From positions 1 to 26,277 of the forward strand of contig JANMTB010000013.1 of assembly GCA_031390045.1 (NCBI GenBank): a stretch of DNA of 26,277 bases. Direction: 5' to 3'. A program made the position numbers and the translations under genes. The notes beneath the pieces are model-generated. The model was not told the DNA's origin. It did not search any database and saw nothing but the letters and a program-made list of their open reading frames with translations. Below, piece after piece: positions 1 through 6,284 of the stretch (positions are counted from its first letter, which is position 1; the number at the start of each line of letters is the position of its first letter). This DNA comes from Aalborgiella sp031390045 (GTDB lineage: Bacteria; Pseudomonadota; Gammaproteobacteria; Burkholderiales; Burkholderiaceae_C).

Positions 1-208
1 TGGGGCCGCCGAACCAGCCGCTGAGGTATTCAAACAGGTTTTGTTCGCTGTTTTCTAGGCTTTCAGGGTGCAGGCGGCGCACTTGGTGGGCTTCGGGCAG
101 CTCGTGCATGAGTTCGTAAAAGCGATGCACCAAGCGGCGCACACCGGTTTCACCGCCTAGGAGTTCGTAAGGGGTTGTGTTAGTAGCAGTCGAAGTTTGG
201 GTTGTCAT
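1..208 (-). CDS. Group II truncated haemoglobin, N-terminal part (cut by window edge)
   Basis: The reading frame starts at an ATG at 208 and runs off the left edge, giving 69 residues. The protein begins MTTQTSTATNTTPYELLGGE and continues with a G-V-R-R-L-V-x-R-F-Y stretch and an L-x-G-W-F-G-G-P stretch. This is the pattern of group II (trHbO) truncated globins, with the Tyr of the F-Y pair in the B10 position and the GWFGGP segment after the CD region. Proteins of this family bind haem in the cytoplasm and react with O2 or NO. The gene lies 122 bp downstream of the narK-type porter on the same strand, which suggests a role against NO or nitrite stress, but that is inference. No clear ribosome binding site is visible. 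The haem-ligand histidine lies beyond the window. Confidence 0.85.
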   Translation of the reverse strand, partial: MTTQTSTATNTTPYELLGGETGVRRLVHRFYELMHELPEAHQVRRLHPESLENSEQNLFEYLSGWFGGP

Positions 209-272
209 GCTGCTATTTTATGATTCAGGGCTGTAATAGCGTAAAAACCCGGAATTTACCCCTCATTTAGAC

Positions 273-320
273 CTCTAGCCGGCGTATTTATTACCTAAGT
301 TGCTATTAAAAGTATAGTAA
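273..320 (+). repeat. 48-bp repeat family, copy A
   Basis: This is a copy of a recurrent element with core TAGCCGGCGTATTTATT followed, after a short variable part, by GCTATTAAAAGTATAGTAA. It lies just past the narK stop codon, between narK and the truncated haemoglobin gene. It is the copy closest to the apparent consensus in both halves. Confidence 0.75.
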
Positions 321-330
321 ATTAAGAAAA

Positions 331-1539
331 TCAAGCACGCGCCCTTCCACCCTTCTCCGCCCAAGTCCGCGTCCAGCGCAGTTGCATGACGCGTAGCATG
401 CCCAGCATGGCGACAGCGAGGACGGCGAAAAGCACAAATCCCCATAAATACGTACCTGCATACTGTTTAGATAAGCCCATGGCGTTGGGGACGATAGCAC
501 CGCCCAGTGCGCCGATTTCACCAATCATAGAACCAGCAACCGCTGTGGTTAGTGGCCAGCGCAGGGGTACGAGCTGAAACAGTGCGCCGTTTCCAGCACC
601 CAAAGCAGCAAAACAGAGCATGAAAAGCAAGGTGGTCAACGCCAAGGACGTGCCTGCTAAACCGCACAGCACCAAGGTGATAGCGACGACGATCAAAACG
701 CCGCTGAGGGTATTGATGCCGCCCACGCGGTCTGAAATATAACCACCCACCACGCGGATGGCCGAACCCATGAGCGCTGCCAACATGGTGAGCTGACCTG
801 CCTCGATTTTCGTGACCTTGAATTGGTCGTAAAAATACGTGGGTAAAAAGCTGGCTAAACCAATAAAACCGCCAAAGGTGATGACATAAATAAAGCTAAA
901 CGCCCAGCCATCTTTCTCAAACAAACATGACACGTGCTGGCGCAGGCTTTGATGCTCAACGTCTGGTGGCTCTTTAGCGGCAAACCACATTACCAGCATG
1001 GGCAATACCATGCACATTGCAGCTAGGCCATAGACGGCTTGCCAACCAAATTTTGCGGCCAAAGGTGGCGCAAACAATACAGCCAATACTGTGCCAGAAT
1101 TGCCCGCACCAGCAATACCCATTGCCAAGCCTTTGTATTTAGGTGGGAACCAGCCAGAACCTAAGCTAAGCGCTACGCCAAAGCTAGCGCCAGCAATGCC
1201 CAACAGCACGCCCATTGCCAGCACATGGTTGTAGCTGTTGATGAAGAAATAGCCGCCAGTCAGGGCGCAAATAATCAAAGCCATCTCTACCATCGCAGCG
1301 TTTTTACGCCCAATGTATTGCGCTAAGACGCCAAGCGGAAAACGCATCAACGCGCCGGCCAAAATGGGCACTGAAATCATGAAACCTTTCTGCGCCGCAG
1401 TCAGGTTAAAAGTTTCCGAGATAAAGGGTGCCATTGCACCATTTAAGACCCAAACAGCGAAGCAAAAATCAAAATATAAAAACGATGCAAACAAAGTTGG
1501 TGCGTGACCACTTTTTAAGAAAGTACGAAAACCTGACAT
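331..1539 (-). CDS. narK: MFS nitrate/nitrite porter (NarK/NasA type)
   Basis: This 402-residue inner-membrane protein of the major facilitator superfamily would move nitrate in, or exchange nitrate for nitrite. It has the predicted 12 membrane segments and both family signatures: a GSGWFPPKYKGLAMG stretch running into AGAGNSGT (about residues 127-150), and a second glycine-rich motif IGEIGALGGAIVPNAMG (about 340-356). The first has the Gly/Asn-rich form typical of nitrate porters. The length suits the single-domain NarK/NasA form. It follows the ABC nitrate transporter on the same strand but has its own sigma-54-type promoter at 1578-1594. From the expected transcription start near 1567, the 5' leader is only about 28 nt and has no attenuator. 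A weak AAGG lies upstream of the ATG. Whether it serves assimilation or respiration is not decided by sequence; the assimilatory neighbours favour the former. Confidence 0.92.
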   Translation of the reverse strand: MSGFRTFLKSGHAPTLFASFLYFDFCFAVWVLNGAMAPFISETFNLTAAQKGFMISVPILAGALMRFPLGVLAQYIGRKNAAMVEMALIICALTGGYFFINSYNHVLAMGVLLGIAGASFGVALSLGSGWFPPKYKGLAMGIAGAGNSGTVLAVLFAPPLAAKFGWQAVYGLAAMCMVLPMLVMWFAAKEPPDVEHQSLRQHVSCLFEKDGWAFSFIYVITFGGFIGLASFLPTYFYDQFKVTKIEAGQLTMLAALMGSAIRVVGGYISDRVGGINTLSGVLIVVAITLVLCGLAGTSLALTTLLFMLCFAALGAGNGALFQLVPLRWPLTTAVAGSMIGEIGALGGAIVPNAMGLSKQYAGTYLWGFVLFAVLAVAMLGMLRVMQLRWTRTWAEKGGRARA

Positions 1540-1577
1540 TGAAATAACCTTATTTAAGTAACATGTACCTCATATAA

Positions 1578-1594
1578 AGCGATATTCGTGCCAA
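1578..1594 (-). promoter_or_regulatory. Sigma-54 promoter of narK
   Basis: The minus strand reads TTGGCACGAATATCGCT. The -24 GG (1592-1591) and -12 GC (1580-1579) are exactly 10 bp apart, as sigma-54 requires. One base in the -12 block departs from the TTGCT consensus. Transcription would start near 1567, 28 nt before the narK ATG. Confidence 0.75.
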
Positions 1595-1598
1595 TTTT

Positions 1599-1613
1599 TG
1601 GTGCAATGCACCA
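1599..1613. promoter_or_regulatory. Palindrome next to the narK -24 element, possible operator
   Basis: TGGTGCA-A-TGCACCA is a perfect 7-1-7 inverted repeat, 5 bp upstream of the sigma-54 -24 block of narK. The half-site resembles the NtrC box, but the orientation of the two halves is reversed compared with the usual GCAC...GTGC arrangement, and NtrC sites normally lie further upstream. Which protein binds it, if any, is unknown. Confidence 0.4.
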
Positions 1614-1658
1614 TTTTTGATAACAAAGTCAGTTTTAACGTATTTTCGTAGGGCTTTT

Positions 1659-2498
1659 TTAAGCCGCCTGCTTCTCCACATGCCCTTGGCGCGTATACAA
1701 AAAGTTAATCACCGCTTGGCGGTAGTTGGCGTATTGCGGGTTTTTAGCCAAAGCGACGCGGTCACGCGGACGTTGCAACTCAACCTTTAATATCTCACCT
1801 ATCGTCGCAGCAGGGCCATTGGTCAGCATGACGATTTTGTCGCTCAGCAGCACCGCTTCATCCACATCGTGCGTCACCATCACCACCGTGCTTTGGGTTT
1901 GGGCGACGATGGCCAGCAGCTCATCCTGCAGTTTGGCGCGGGTTAAGGCGTCTAATGCACCAAAAGGTTCATCCATCAGCAGCACTTTGGGCTCCATCGC
2001 CAGCGCTCGGGCAATGCCGACGCGCTGCTTCATACCGCCGGATATTTCACCAGGGCGTTTTTGGGAAGCGGCCGTCAGCCCCACCAAAGCCAGTGCTGCA
2101 TCGGTACGGGCTTTGAGTTGCACTTTGTTTTCAGAGGGCGCACCAGCATTTTTATCGCCCGCACCAAAAACGCGCTCGACGCCCAGATAGACGTTTTCAA
2201 AACACGTCAACCACGGTAGCAGCGAGTGGTTTTGGAACACCACGGCCCGCTCTGGGCCTGGTCCTTTGATCTCGCGGTTGCCCAATAAGAGTGCACCGAG
2301 GGTGGGCGTGGTCAAACCGGCGATCAAGTTCAACAGCGTTGATTTACCGCAGCCCGAGTGGCCAATCAGCGTCACAAACTCGCCTTTGGCCACGGTCAGA
2401 TTCACGTTTTGCAGGGCGCAGAACGAGCCTTTTTTGGTTTTGAAGGTTTGCTCAACACCGGCGATGTCGATGTATTTTTTGTTCAGTTCGTCGATCAT
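1659..2498 (-). CDS. nrtD: Nitrate ABC transporter ATP-binding protein (NrtD-like)
   Basis: This 279-residue ATPase would drive the NrtA-NrtB nitrate importer. Visible motifs are Walker A GHSGCGKST (residues 46-54), a Q-loop Gln near 89, signature ISGGMKQR (152-159), Walker B VLLMDEP (172-178) and the switch His near 210. It has a single domain and lacks the NrtA-like C-terminal extension of cyanobacterial NrtC, so NrtD is the better comparison. The ATG at 2498 is chosen over an in-frame upstream codon at 2528 because AAGGAG sits 6 nt before it. That ribosome binding site overlaps the TAA stop of nrtB (TAAGGAG), so translation of the two genes is probably coupled. Related taurine and sulfonate ATPases look alike; the NrtA partner and leader RNA decide the substrate. 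Confidence 0.92.
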   Translation of the reverse strand: MIDELNKKYIDIAGVEQTFKTKKGSFCALQNVNLTVAKGEFVTLIGHSGCGKSTLLNLIAGLTTPTLGALLLGNREIKGPGPERAVVFQNHSLLPWLTCFENVYLGVERVFGAGDKNAGAPSENKVQLKARTDAALALVGLTAASQKRPGEISGGMKQRVGIARALAMEPKVLLMDEPFGALDALTRAKLQDELLAIVAQTQSTVVMVTHDVDEAVLLSDKIVMLTNGPAATIGEILKVELQRPRDRVALAKNPQYANYRQAVINFLYTRQGHVEKQAA

Positions 2499-2508
2499 GG
2501 TGGGCTCC

Positions 2509-3471
2509 TTAATTTTTAACTTCTTCAAATGTGAACGCGGTGGCGAGTTTGATCAGGGCAAATTCCAGAATCAAGCCGACAATGCCGATGACAAAAATCG
2601 CGATGATGATGTTTTTCACGTTCAGGTTGTTCCACTCGTCCCAGACCCAAAAGCCAATACCCACGCCGCCGGTCAGCATCTCCGCCGCGACAATCACCAG
2701 CCAGGCGGTGCCAACGGCCAAGCGCACACCGGTCAGCATGTAGGGCAAGACGGACGGGAACAGGATTTTGGTCACAATCTTCCACTCCGACAGGTTCAGC
2801 ACCTTGGCCACGTTCATGTAGTCCTGCGGCACACGCTGCACGCCGACGGCGGTATTGATGATCATGGGCCAGATCGAGCAGATGAAAATCGTCCAAATCG
2901 CTGCAGGGTTCGCACCTTTGAAGACCAGTAGACCAATCGGCAACCAGGCCAGTGGCGACACGGGGCGCAAGAGACTGATCAAAGGGTTGAACATGCGGCT
3001 CAAAAACTCGAACCGACCAATCGCAAAGCCAACAGGAATGCCGACCGCAGCGGCGAGGCCAAAACCCAAGGCCACGCGCTCAAGCGACATCAAAATGTTC
3101 CAGCCCACGCCCTGGTCGTTCGGACCTTTGCGATAGAACGGGTCAGAGAAAATCACTACGGCTTGCTTGAAGGTGTCCCACGGTGTTGGGATGCCGCCCG
3201 CCGTCACCGCAGACACAACCGCCCACAGCGCGACGAACATGCCCAAGCCAAACAGAGGCGGCAAAACCGCCAGCCACATCGCCCGCCAATCGAACGGTGT
3301 GCGTGATGCTGCTTTCGCATCGACAAGCTCCGTTCGGGCTGAGCCTGTCGAAGCCTTCTGAGCTTGAGACCCTTCGACAGGCTCAGGGCGAACGGAGGTA
3401 GCTGGCTCCGCGCGGACGGCAGCAGGCTCGGTGTGAGTCGCAAACGGTGAATGAAAAACAGCGCTAACCAT
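2509..3471 (-). CDS. nrtB: Nitrate ABC transporter permease
   Basis: This 320-residue inner-membrane permease belongs to the binding-protein-dependent family (NrtB/SsuC/TauC). The first membrane segment is near residues 66-90, and further segments follow to the C-terminus. The cytoplasmic EAA-type loop, which contacts the ATPase, lies around the stretch AKVLNLSEWKIVTKILFPSV. The start at 3471 has a strong AAGGAG 7 nt upstream. The N-terminal tail of about 60 residues is oddly long. Residues 25-48 are encoded by a palindromic intergenic-type repeat (3328-3397) and read as RPEPVEG and STGSARTE, segments typical of that repeat. Since this lies before the first membrane segment, transport need not suffer. 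The gene sits between nrtA and nrtD in one operon. Confidence 0.93.
   Translation of the reverse strand: MVSAVFHSPFATHTEPAAVRAEPATSVRPEPVEGSQAQKASTGSARTELVDAKAASRTPFDWRAMWLAVLPPLFGLGMFVALWAVVSAVTAGGIPTPWDTFKQAVVIFSDPFYRKGPNDQGVGWNILMSLERVALGFGLAAAVGIPVGFAIGRFEFLSRMFNPLISLLRPVSPLAWLPIGLLVFKGANPAAIWTIFICSIWPMIINTAVGVQRVPQDYMNVAKVLNLSEWKIVTKILFPSVLPYMLTGVRLAVGTAWLVIVAAEMLTGGVGIGFWVWDEWNNLNVKNIIIAIFVIGIVGLILEFALIKLATAFTFEEVKN
3328..3397. repeat. Palindromic (REP-like) element inside nrtB
   Basis: Two 26-bp arms (3328-3353 and 3372-3397) form an inverted repeat with two mismatches and an 18-bp spacer. The arms carry the core GAGCCTGTCGAAG and its complement CTTCGACAGGCTC, a very widespread palindromic repeat in beta- and other proteobacteria. 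It is read in frame as part of NrtB with no stop codon. Confidence 0.85.
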
Positions 3472-3509
3472 GGTGGTTCTCCTTAAAAAATCACTAAATC
3501 AACACAAAA

Positions 3510-4781
3510 TTACGCTTTGACCTTGAAGCTGTCGGCGTACTTTTTCGGGTCTTTGCCGTCCCACACCACACCGTCCATCAGTTTCGACGTGCGCATCAAG
3601 TCTTTCGGAACTGGGGTTTTGCTGGCTGTCGCGGCGGCTTTGTAGAGTTCGATCTGGTTGATCTGCTTGGCCACAGCCAAATAATCTGGGTGATCTTTGA
3701 GCAAACCCCAGCGTTTTTGCTGTGTCAAGAACCACATACCGTCTGACAAATAGGGGAAGTTGACCGCGCCATCGTTGTAAAATTTCATGTGGTTCACATC
3801 GTCCCACGTCTTGCCCAAACCGTTTTGATAGCGGCCCAAAATGCGCTGATTGATGGCGTCCACGCTGGTGTTGACGTAGCTCTTGTCGGCAATCGTCTCG
3901 GCCATTTTGTTTTTGTTTGACAAGCCAGAATCTATCCACTTACCCGCTTCCAAAATCGCGGCAGTCACAGCGCGGGCGGTATTGGGGTATTTTTTGACAA
4001 ATTCACCCGTTGTGCCCAACACTTTTTCAGGGTGGTCTTTCCAGATATCTTGCGAGGTTGTCGCTGTGATGCCAATGCCGTCAATGATGGCGCGGTGGTT
4101 CCAGGGTTCACCCACGCTGTAGCCGTCCATGTTGCCCACGCGCATGTTGGCGACCATCTGCGGTGGTGGCACGGTGATGACTTTGGCATCCTGCATTGGG
4201 TTGATGCCATTGGCCGCCATCCAGTAGTACAGCCACATCGCGTGCGTACCAGTTGGGAAAGTTTGGGCGAAGGTGAAAGGTTGGTCTGCGGGGCGCTTCT
4301 CAGCTGCCATCAATTTAGCCAAACTTGCACCGTCTACCGCACCTTTGTCGGCCAGTTTTTTGGACAAGGTGATGGCTTGACCGTTGTTGTTCAGTGTCAT
4401 CAGCACAGCCATGTCTTTTTTTGCACCGCCCACGCCCAGATGCACGCCGTAAATCAAGCCGTAGAGCACATGGGCAAAGTCCAACTCACCCGTCACCAAC
4501 TTATCGCGGACACCGGCCCAGCTGGCTTCTTTGGTGGGGATGATCTTGACGCCGTATTTTTTGTCGATACCCAACACAGATGCCATAACCACGCTGGCGC
4601 AATCAGTCAACGGGATGAAGCCGATTTTGACCTCGGTCTTCTCCGGTGCATCTGAGCCTGCGGCGTAGGCCACGGCACGCAAAGCTGGACTAATCACCAG
4701 GGCGCTGGCGACTGCAGACTGCAAAACTGTTCTACGGCTCAATCCGTAGGATGCTGGTGGGGCTGGAATCAAGTTAGTCAT
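3510..4781 (-). CDS. nrtA: Nitrate-binding protein of ABC importer, Tat-exported
   Basis: This 423-residue solute-binding protein would capture nitrate in the periplasm and pass it to NrtB/NrtD. The N-terminus has a twin-arginine motif SRRTVLQ (residues 15-21), a hydrophobic stretch and an Ala-rich cleavage region near residue 40, so it is probably exported folded by Tat. The mature part follows the NrtA/CmpA/SsuA fold, with the conserved opening VKIGFIPLTDCASVVMA, a middle QTFPTGTHAMWLYYW segment and a GYSVGEPWNHRAI segment that are characteristic of the NrtA/NasS group. The ATG at 4781 has TAGGAG 7 nt upstream. Transcription starts from a sigma-54 promoter at 4953-4969 and passes through an ANTAR-controlled terminator. 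Cytoplasmic NasS sensors resemble it, but the Tat signal points to transport. Confidence 0.93.
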   Translation of the reverse strand: MTNLIPAPPASYGLSRRTVLQSAVASALVISPALRAVAYAAGSDAPEKTEVKIGFIPLTDCASVVMASVLGIDKKYGVKIIPTKEASWAGVRDKLVTGELDFAHVLYGLIYGVHLGVGGAKKDMAVLMTLNNNGQAITLSKKLADKGAVDGASLAKLMAAEKRPADQPFTFAQTFPTGTHAMWLYYWMAANGINPMQDAKVITVPPPQMVANMRVGNMDGYSVGEPWNHRAIIDGIGITATTSQDIWKDHPEKVLGTTGEFVKKYPNTARAVTAAILEAGKWIDSGLSNKNKMAETIADKSYVNTSVDAINQRILGRYQNGLGKTWDDVNHMKFYNDGAVNFPYLSDGMWFLTQQKRWGLLKDHPDYLAVAKQINQIELYKAAATASKTPVPKDLMRTSKLMDGVVWDGKDPKKYADSFKVKA

Positions 4782-4838
4782 GGGTTAACTCCTAGGTTGT
4801 GAAAATTCAAAAATTGCAAAATATTCAAATCAAAAACG

Positions 4839-4902
4839 AAAAAAGGCGTCCTCACGAAGCCGCTAGCGAATGAATCGCTAACCAGCTTGTGGGGACGCCT
4901 TT
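4839..4902 (-). terminator. Attenuator terminator in the nrtA leader
   Basis: On the minus-strand RNA, AAAGGCGUCC (4902-4893) pairs with GGACGCCUUU (4851-4842), and the U-run extends to 4839. The interior also folds as a smaller hairpin around UAGCGA/UCGCUA. It lies about 57 nt before the nrtA ATG. The 5' arm is shared with the second ANTAR hexaloop hairpin, so the two structures exclude each other. Confidence 0.88.
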
Positions 4903-4935
4903 GTCCTTTATAAAAAACCCGCCTTTGGGCTTTTT
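4893..4935 (-). promoter_or_regulatory. ANTAR-binding dual hexaloop RNA
   Basis: Two adjacent hairpins appear in the minus-strand leader. P1 (4935-4912) has a stem of CCC/GGG extended by an A-run/U-run and the loop AAAGGC. P2 (4906-4893) has stem GGAC/GUCC and the same loop AAAGGC. Both hexaloops have A at position 1 and G at position 4, the known ANTAR recognition rule. The linker is 5 nt. P2 contains the 5' arm of the terminator, so binding by the ANTAR protein encoded just upstream would stabilise P2 and allow read-through into nrtA-nrtB-nrtD. P1 begins about 7 nt from the predicted transcript start. Confidence 0.88.
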
Positions 4936-4952
4936 GATATTAATAACTACCG

Positions 4953-4969
4953 AGCAATCTGCGTGCCAA
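4953..4969 (-). promoter_or_regulatory. Sigma-54 promoter of the nrtA operon
   Basis: The minus strand reads TTGGCACGCAGATTGCT, a full match to the TGGCACG-N4-TTGCT consensus. The GG (4967-4966) and GC (4955-4954) are 10 bp apart. The start point is expected near 4942, giving a leader of about 161 nt that holds the hexaloop hairpins and terminator. Confidence 0.88.
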
Positions 4970-4976
4970 CTTTTTG

Positions 4977-5003
4977 TGGATTCCCGTCTTCGCGGGAATG
5001 ACG
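4977..5003. repeat. Short palindromic repeat upstream of the nrtA promoter
   Basis: ATTCCCG and CGGGAAT (4980-4986 and 4993-4999) form a hairpin around TCTTCG, flanked by bases matching the widespread intergenic repeat with core GTCATTCCCGCGAAG. It lies between the nasT stop and the nrtA -24 element. In RNA it could act as a weak 3' end for the nasT message, but no U-rich run follows directly. Confidence 0.7.
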
Positions 5004-5021
5004 GCCTTCTTTTTTGTGAAT

Positions 5022-5678
5022 CTAACCCAATAAATCCGCAACATCCAACATCCGCTGCGCCACTTCAACCACTTTCAAACTCTTGTCCATCGCAGTTTTG
5101 CGCAGCTTGTCATAAGCAGCCTGCTCGTTCAAGCCTTGGCGCTGCATCAATATGCCTTTGGCGCGATCAATCACTTTGCGGTCTTGCAGCTCTACTTTGG
5201 TGTCTGCCAGCTCTTGGCGCAGCGCCTGCTCATGCTGAAACCGCGCCATCGCCACGTCCAAAATCGGACGAATCCGCTCGCTGGACAAACCAGCCACGAT
5301 GTAAGCCGACACGCCAGCCGCCACTGCATCTTTCACATGCGAGGTGTCGTTGTCATTGGTAAACATCACAATCGGCCGCCGTGCACCACGGGAGGCGACG
5401 ACAACATGCTCCAGCGCATTACGCGCTTGGCTTTCGGCGTCCACAATGATCATGTCGGGCTGAAGCTGCGTCAACTGTTCGTTCAAAAACGTATCGGCAG
5501 GCAGCACCGCCACCAAGTTGAAGCCATTTTCAAGCAAGCCAATCCGCAAACTGCGCGACCGCTCGGCTTGGTTGATGGCGTAAGCGTCCGTCGGGTCGGC
5601 GATGACCAATTCTGGTGCAACCACAACAATACGTAATGGTTGCAAGGATGGATTAGCTTTAATAGCGACGGGATTCAT
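5022..5678 (-). CDS. nasT: ANTAR-domain antitermination regulator
   Basis: This 218-residue protein has an N-terminal response-regulator-like domain (about residues 15-135) and a C-terminal ANTAR RNA-binding domain (about 155-215), seen in DRKVIDRAKGILMQRQGL and the following helices. It would bind the dual hexaloop in the adjacent nrtA leader and prevent termination when nitrate or nitrite is present. The receiver looks degenerate. An Asp (D80) is in the phospho-acceptor position, but the acidic pair near the start and the switch Lys (Ala at about 129) are missing, as is common in NasT, which is controlled by NasS binding rather than phosphorylation. No NasS gene is in the window. The ATG at 5678 has no good ribosome binding site and coincides with the start point predicted from the sigma-54 site at 5689-5705, so the message may be leaderless or a later codon may be used. 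Confidence 0.9.
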   Translation of the reverse strand: MNPVAIKANPSLQPLRIVVVAPELVIADPTDAYAINQAERSRSLRIGLLENGFNLVAVLPADTFLNEQLTQLQPDMIIVDAESQARNALEHVVVASRGARRPIVMFTNDNDTSHVKDAVAAGVSAYIVAGLSSERIRPILDVAMARFQHEQALRQELADTKVELQDRKVIDRAKGILMQRQGLNEQAAYDKLRKTAMDKSLKVVEVAQRMLDVADLLG

Positions 5679-5688
5679 GCTTTATTAC

Positions 5689-5705
5689 AGCAAACATTGT
5701 GCCAA
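5689..5705 (-). promoter_or_regulatory. Sigma-54 promoter-like site of nasT
   Basis: The minus strand reads TTGGCACAATGTTTGCT, with GG (5703-5702) and GC (5691-5690) 10 bp apart. It matches the other two sigma-54 sites of the locus. The projected start point is at about 5678, the first base of the assigned nasT ATG, which is odd and leaves the translation start open. Confidence 0.65.
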
Positions 5706-5744
5706 TTTTCTGCAACGCACAACGACAGCGTAAATTACCTAAAA

Positions 5745-5792
5745 TTACTATATTTCTAATAGCAGTCTAGGCAATAAATACAACGGCTAGAG
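5745..5792 (-). repeat. 48-bp repeat family, copy B
   Basis: The minus strand carries the element, with TAGCCGTTGTATTTATTGCC followed by GCTATTAGAAATATAGTAA. It occupies the 156-bp gap between the nasT start and the holC stop. Confidence 0.72.
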
Positions 5793-5834
5793 TCGCTTTT
5801 ATCCTTCAAAAATCGCTACTATTTTGATAGCGTT

Positions 5835-6278
5835 TTAGTGAGAAGTCTGCGCCTTACTCACCACGTCGTACCGGCTCAGTGCATAACCACGGTCTTTGTA
5901 GTGCTTCCAGCGGGTTCTGGCAGCTTGCAGGTCGTCGGAATCTTGACCTACTAGTTCTATCAAACGCTCGAAACGCTCAAATCCAGCGGGAAGTGGCGCA
6001 CCAAGATTTAGCAAAACTTGTGATTGGACGTTGCTTTCTATCAATTGCGCACTCAAAACAATAGGTGAATGGGCCAAAACATCGGCTGAATCACCTGCAA
6101 AGCAATGCGGCATGAACTCAGTAGCCGTCATGGACCAGAGCTTGCTGCTGAGCGATTTCAGTGCATCTAGCTGCCCCAGAACCAGCACTTGGGCGGACTT
6201 TTTTTGCGTGGCGCGCAAGAGCCGGCAAGCGTAATCCAGCTTATCGGGGGCATTCACGTGAAAGGCGATTTCAGTCAT
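5835..6278 (-). CDS. holC: DNA polymerase III chi subunit
   Basis: This 147-residue protein matches the chi subunit of the clamp-loader assembly, which links the replicase to single-strand binding protein. Family traits are the N-terminal IAFHVNAPDKLDYACRLLRA, a central LWSMTATEFMPHCFAG region, a PIVLS strand, and the FERFERLIELVGQDSDD segment that leads to the C-terminal RWKHYKDRGY. The length is normal. It starts 6 nt after the pepA stop, as in many proteobacteria where pepA-holC is an operon. The ribosome binding site is weak, so coupling to pepA translation is likely. Confidence 0.92.
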   Translation of the reverse strand: MTEIAFHVNAPDKLDYACRLLRATQKKSAQVLVLGQLDALKSLSSKLWSMTATEFMPHCFAGDSADVLAHSPIVLSAQLIESNVQSQVLLNLGAPLPAGFERFERLIELVGQDSDDLQAARTRWKHYKDRGYALSRYDVVSKAQTSH

Positions 6279-6284
6279 GCAGAA

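Noticed and set aside
1599..1613. Palindrome as a classical NtrC enhancer site
   Set aside because: The half-sites are in the reverse order and the site lies only 5 bp from the -24 element, too close for a normal enhancer. Kept only as an unassigned palindrome.
2266..2931. 221-codon plus-strand frame across nrtD and nrtB
   Set aside because: It spans two well-supported genes on the other strand and its sequence is Asp/His/Gln-rich, as expected for an antisense shadow.
4032..4655. Long open frame on the plus strand opposite nrtA (207 codons)
   Set aside because: It is a shadow of the conserved nrtA gene, with His/Val/Gln-rich composition from the reverse of coding sequence and no recognisable domain.
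4912..4935. P1 hairpin read as an intrinsic terminator because a U-run follows
   Set aside because: The GC part of the stem is only three base pairs and the U-run is the 3' strand of the stem. It fits the ANTAR hexaloop better.
5812..5834. Hairpin CGCTA...TAGCG after holC as a terminator
   Set aside because: The stem is five base pairs with a long loop and no U-run in the holC direction.
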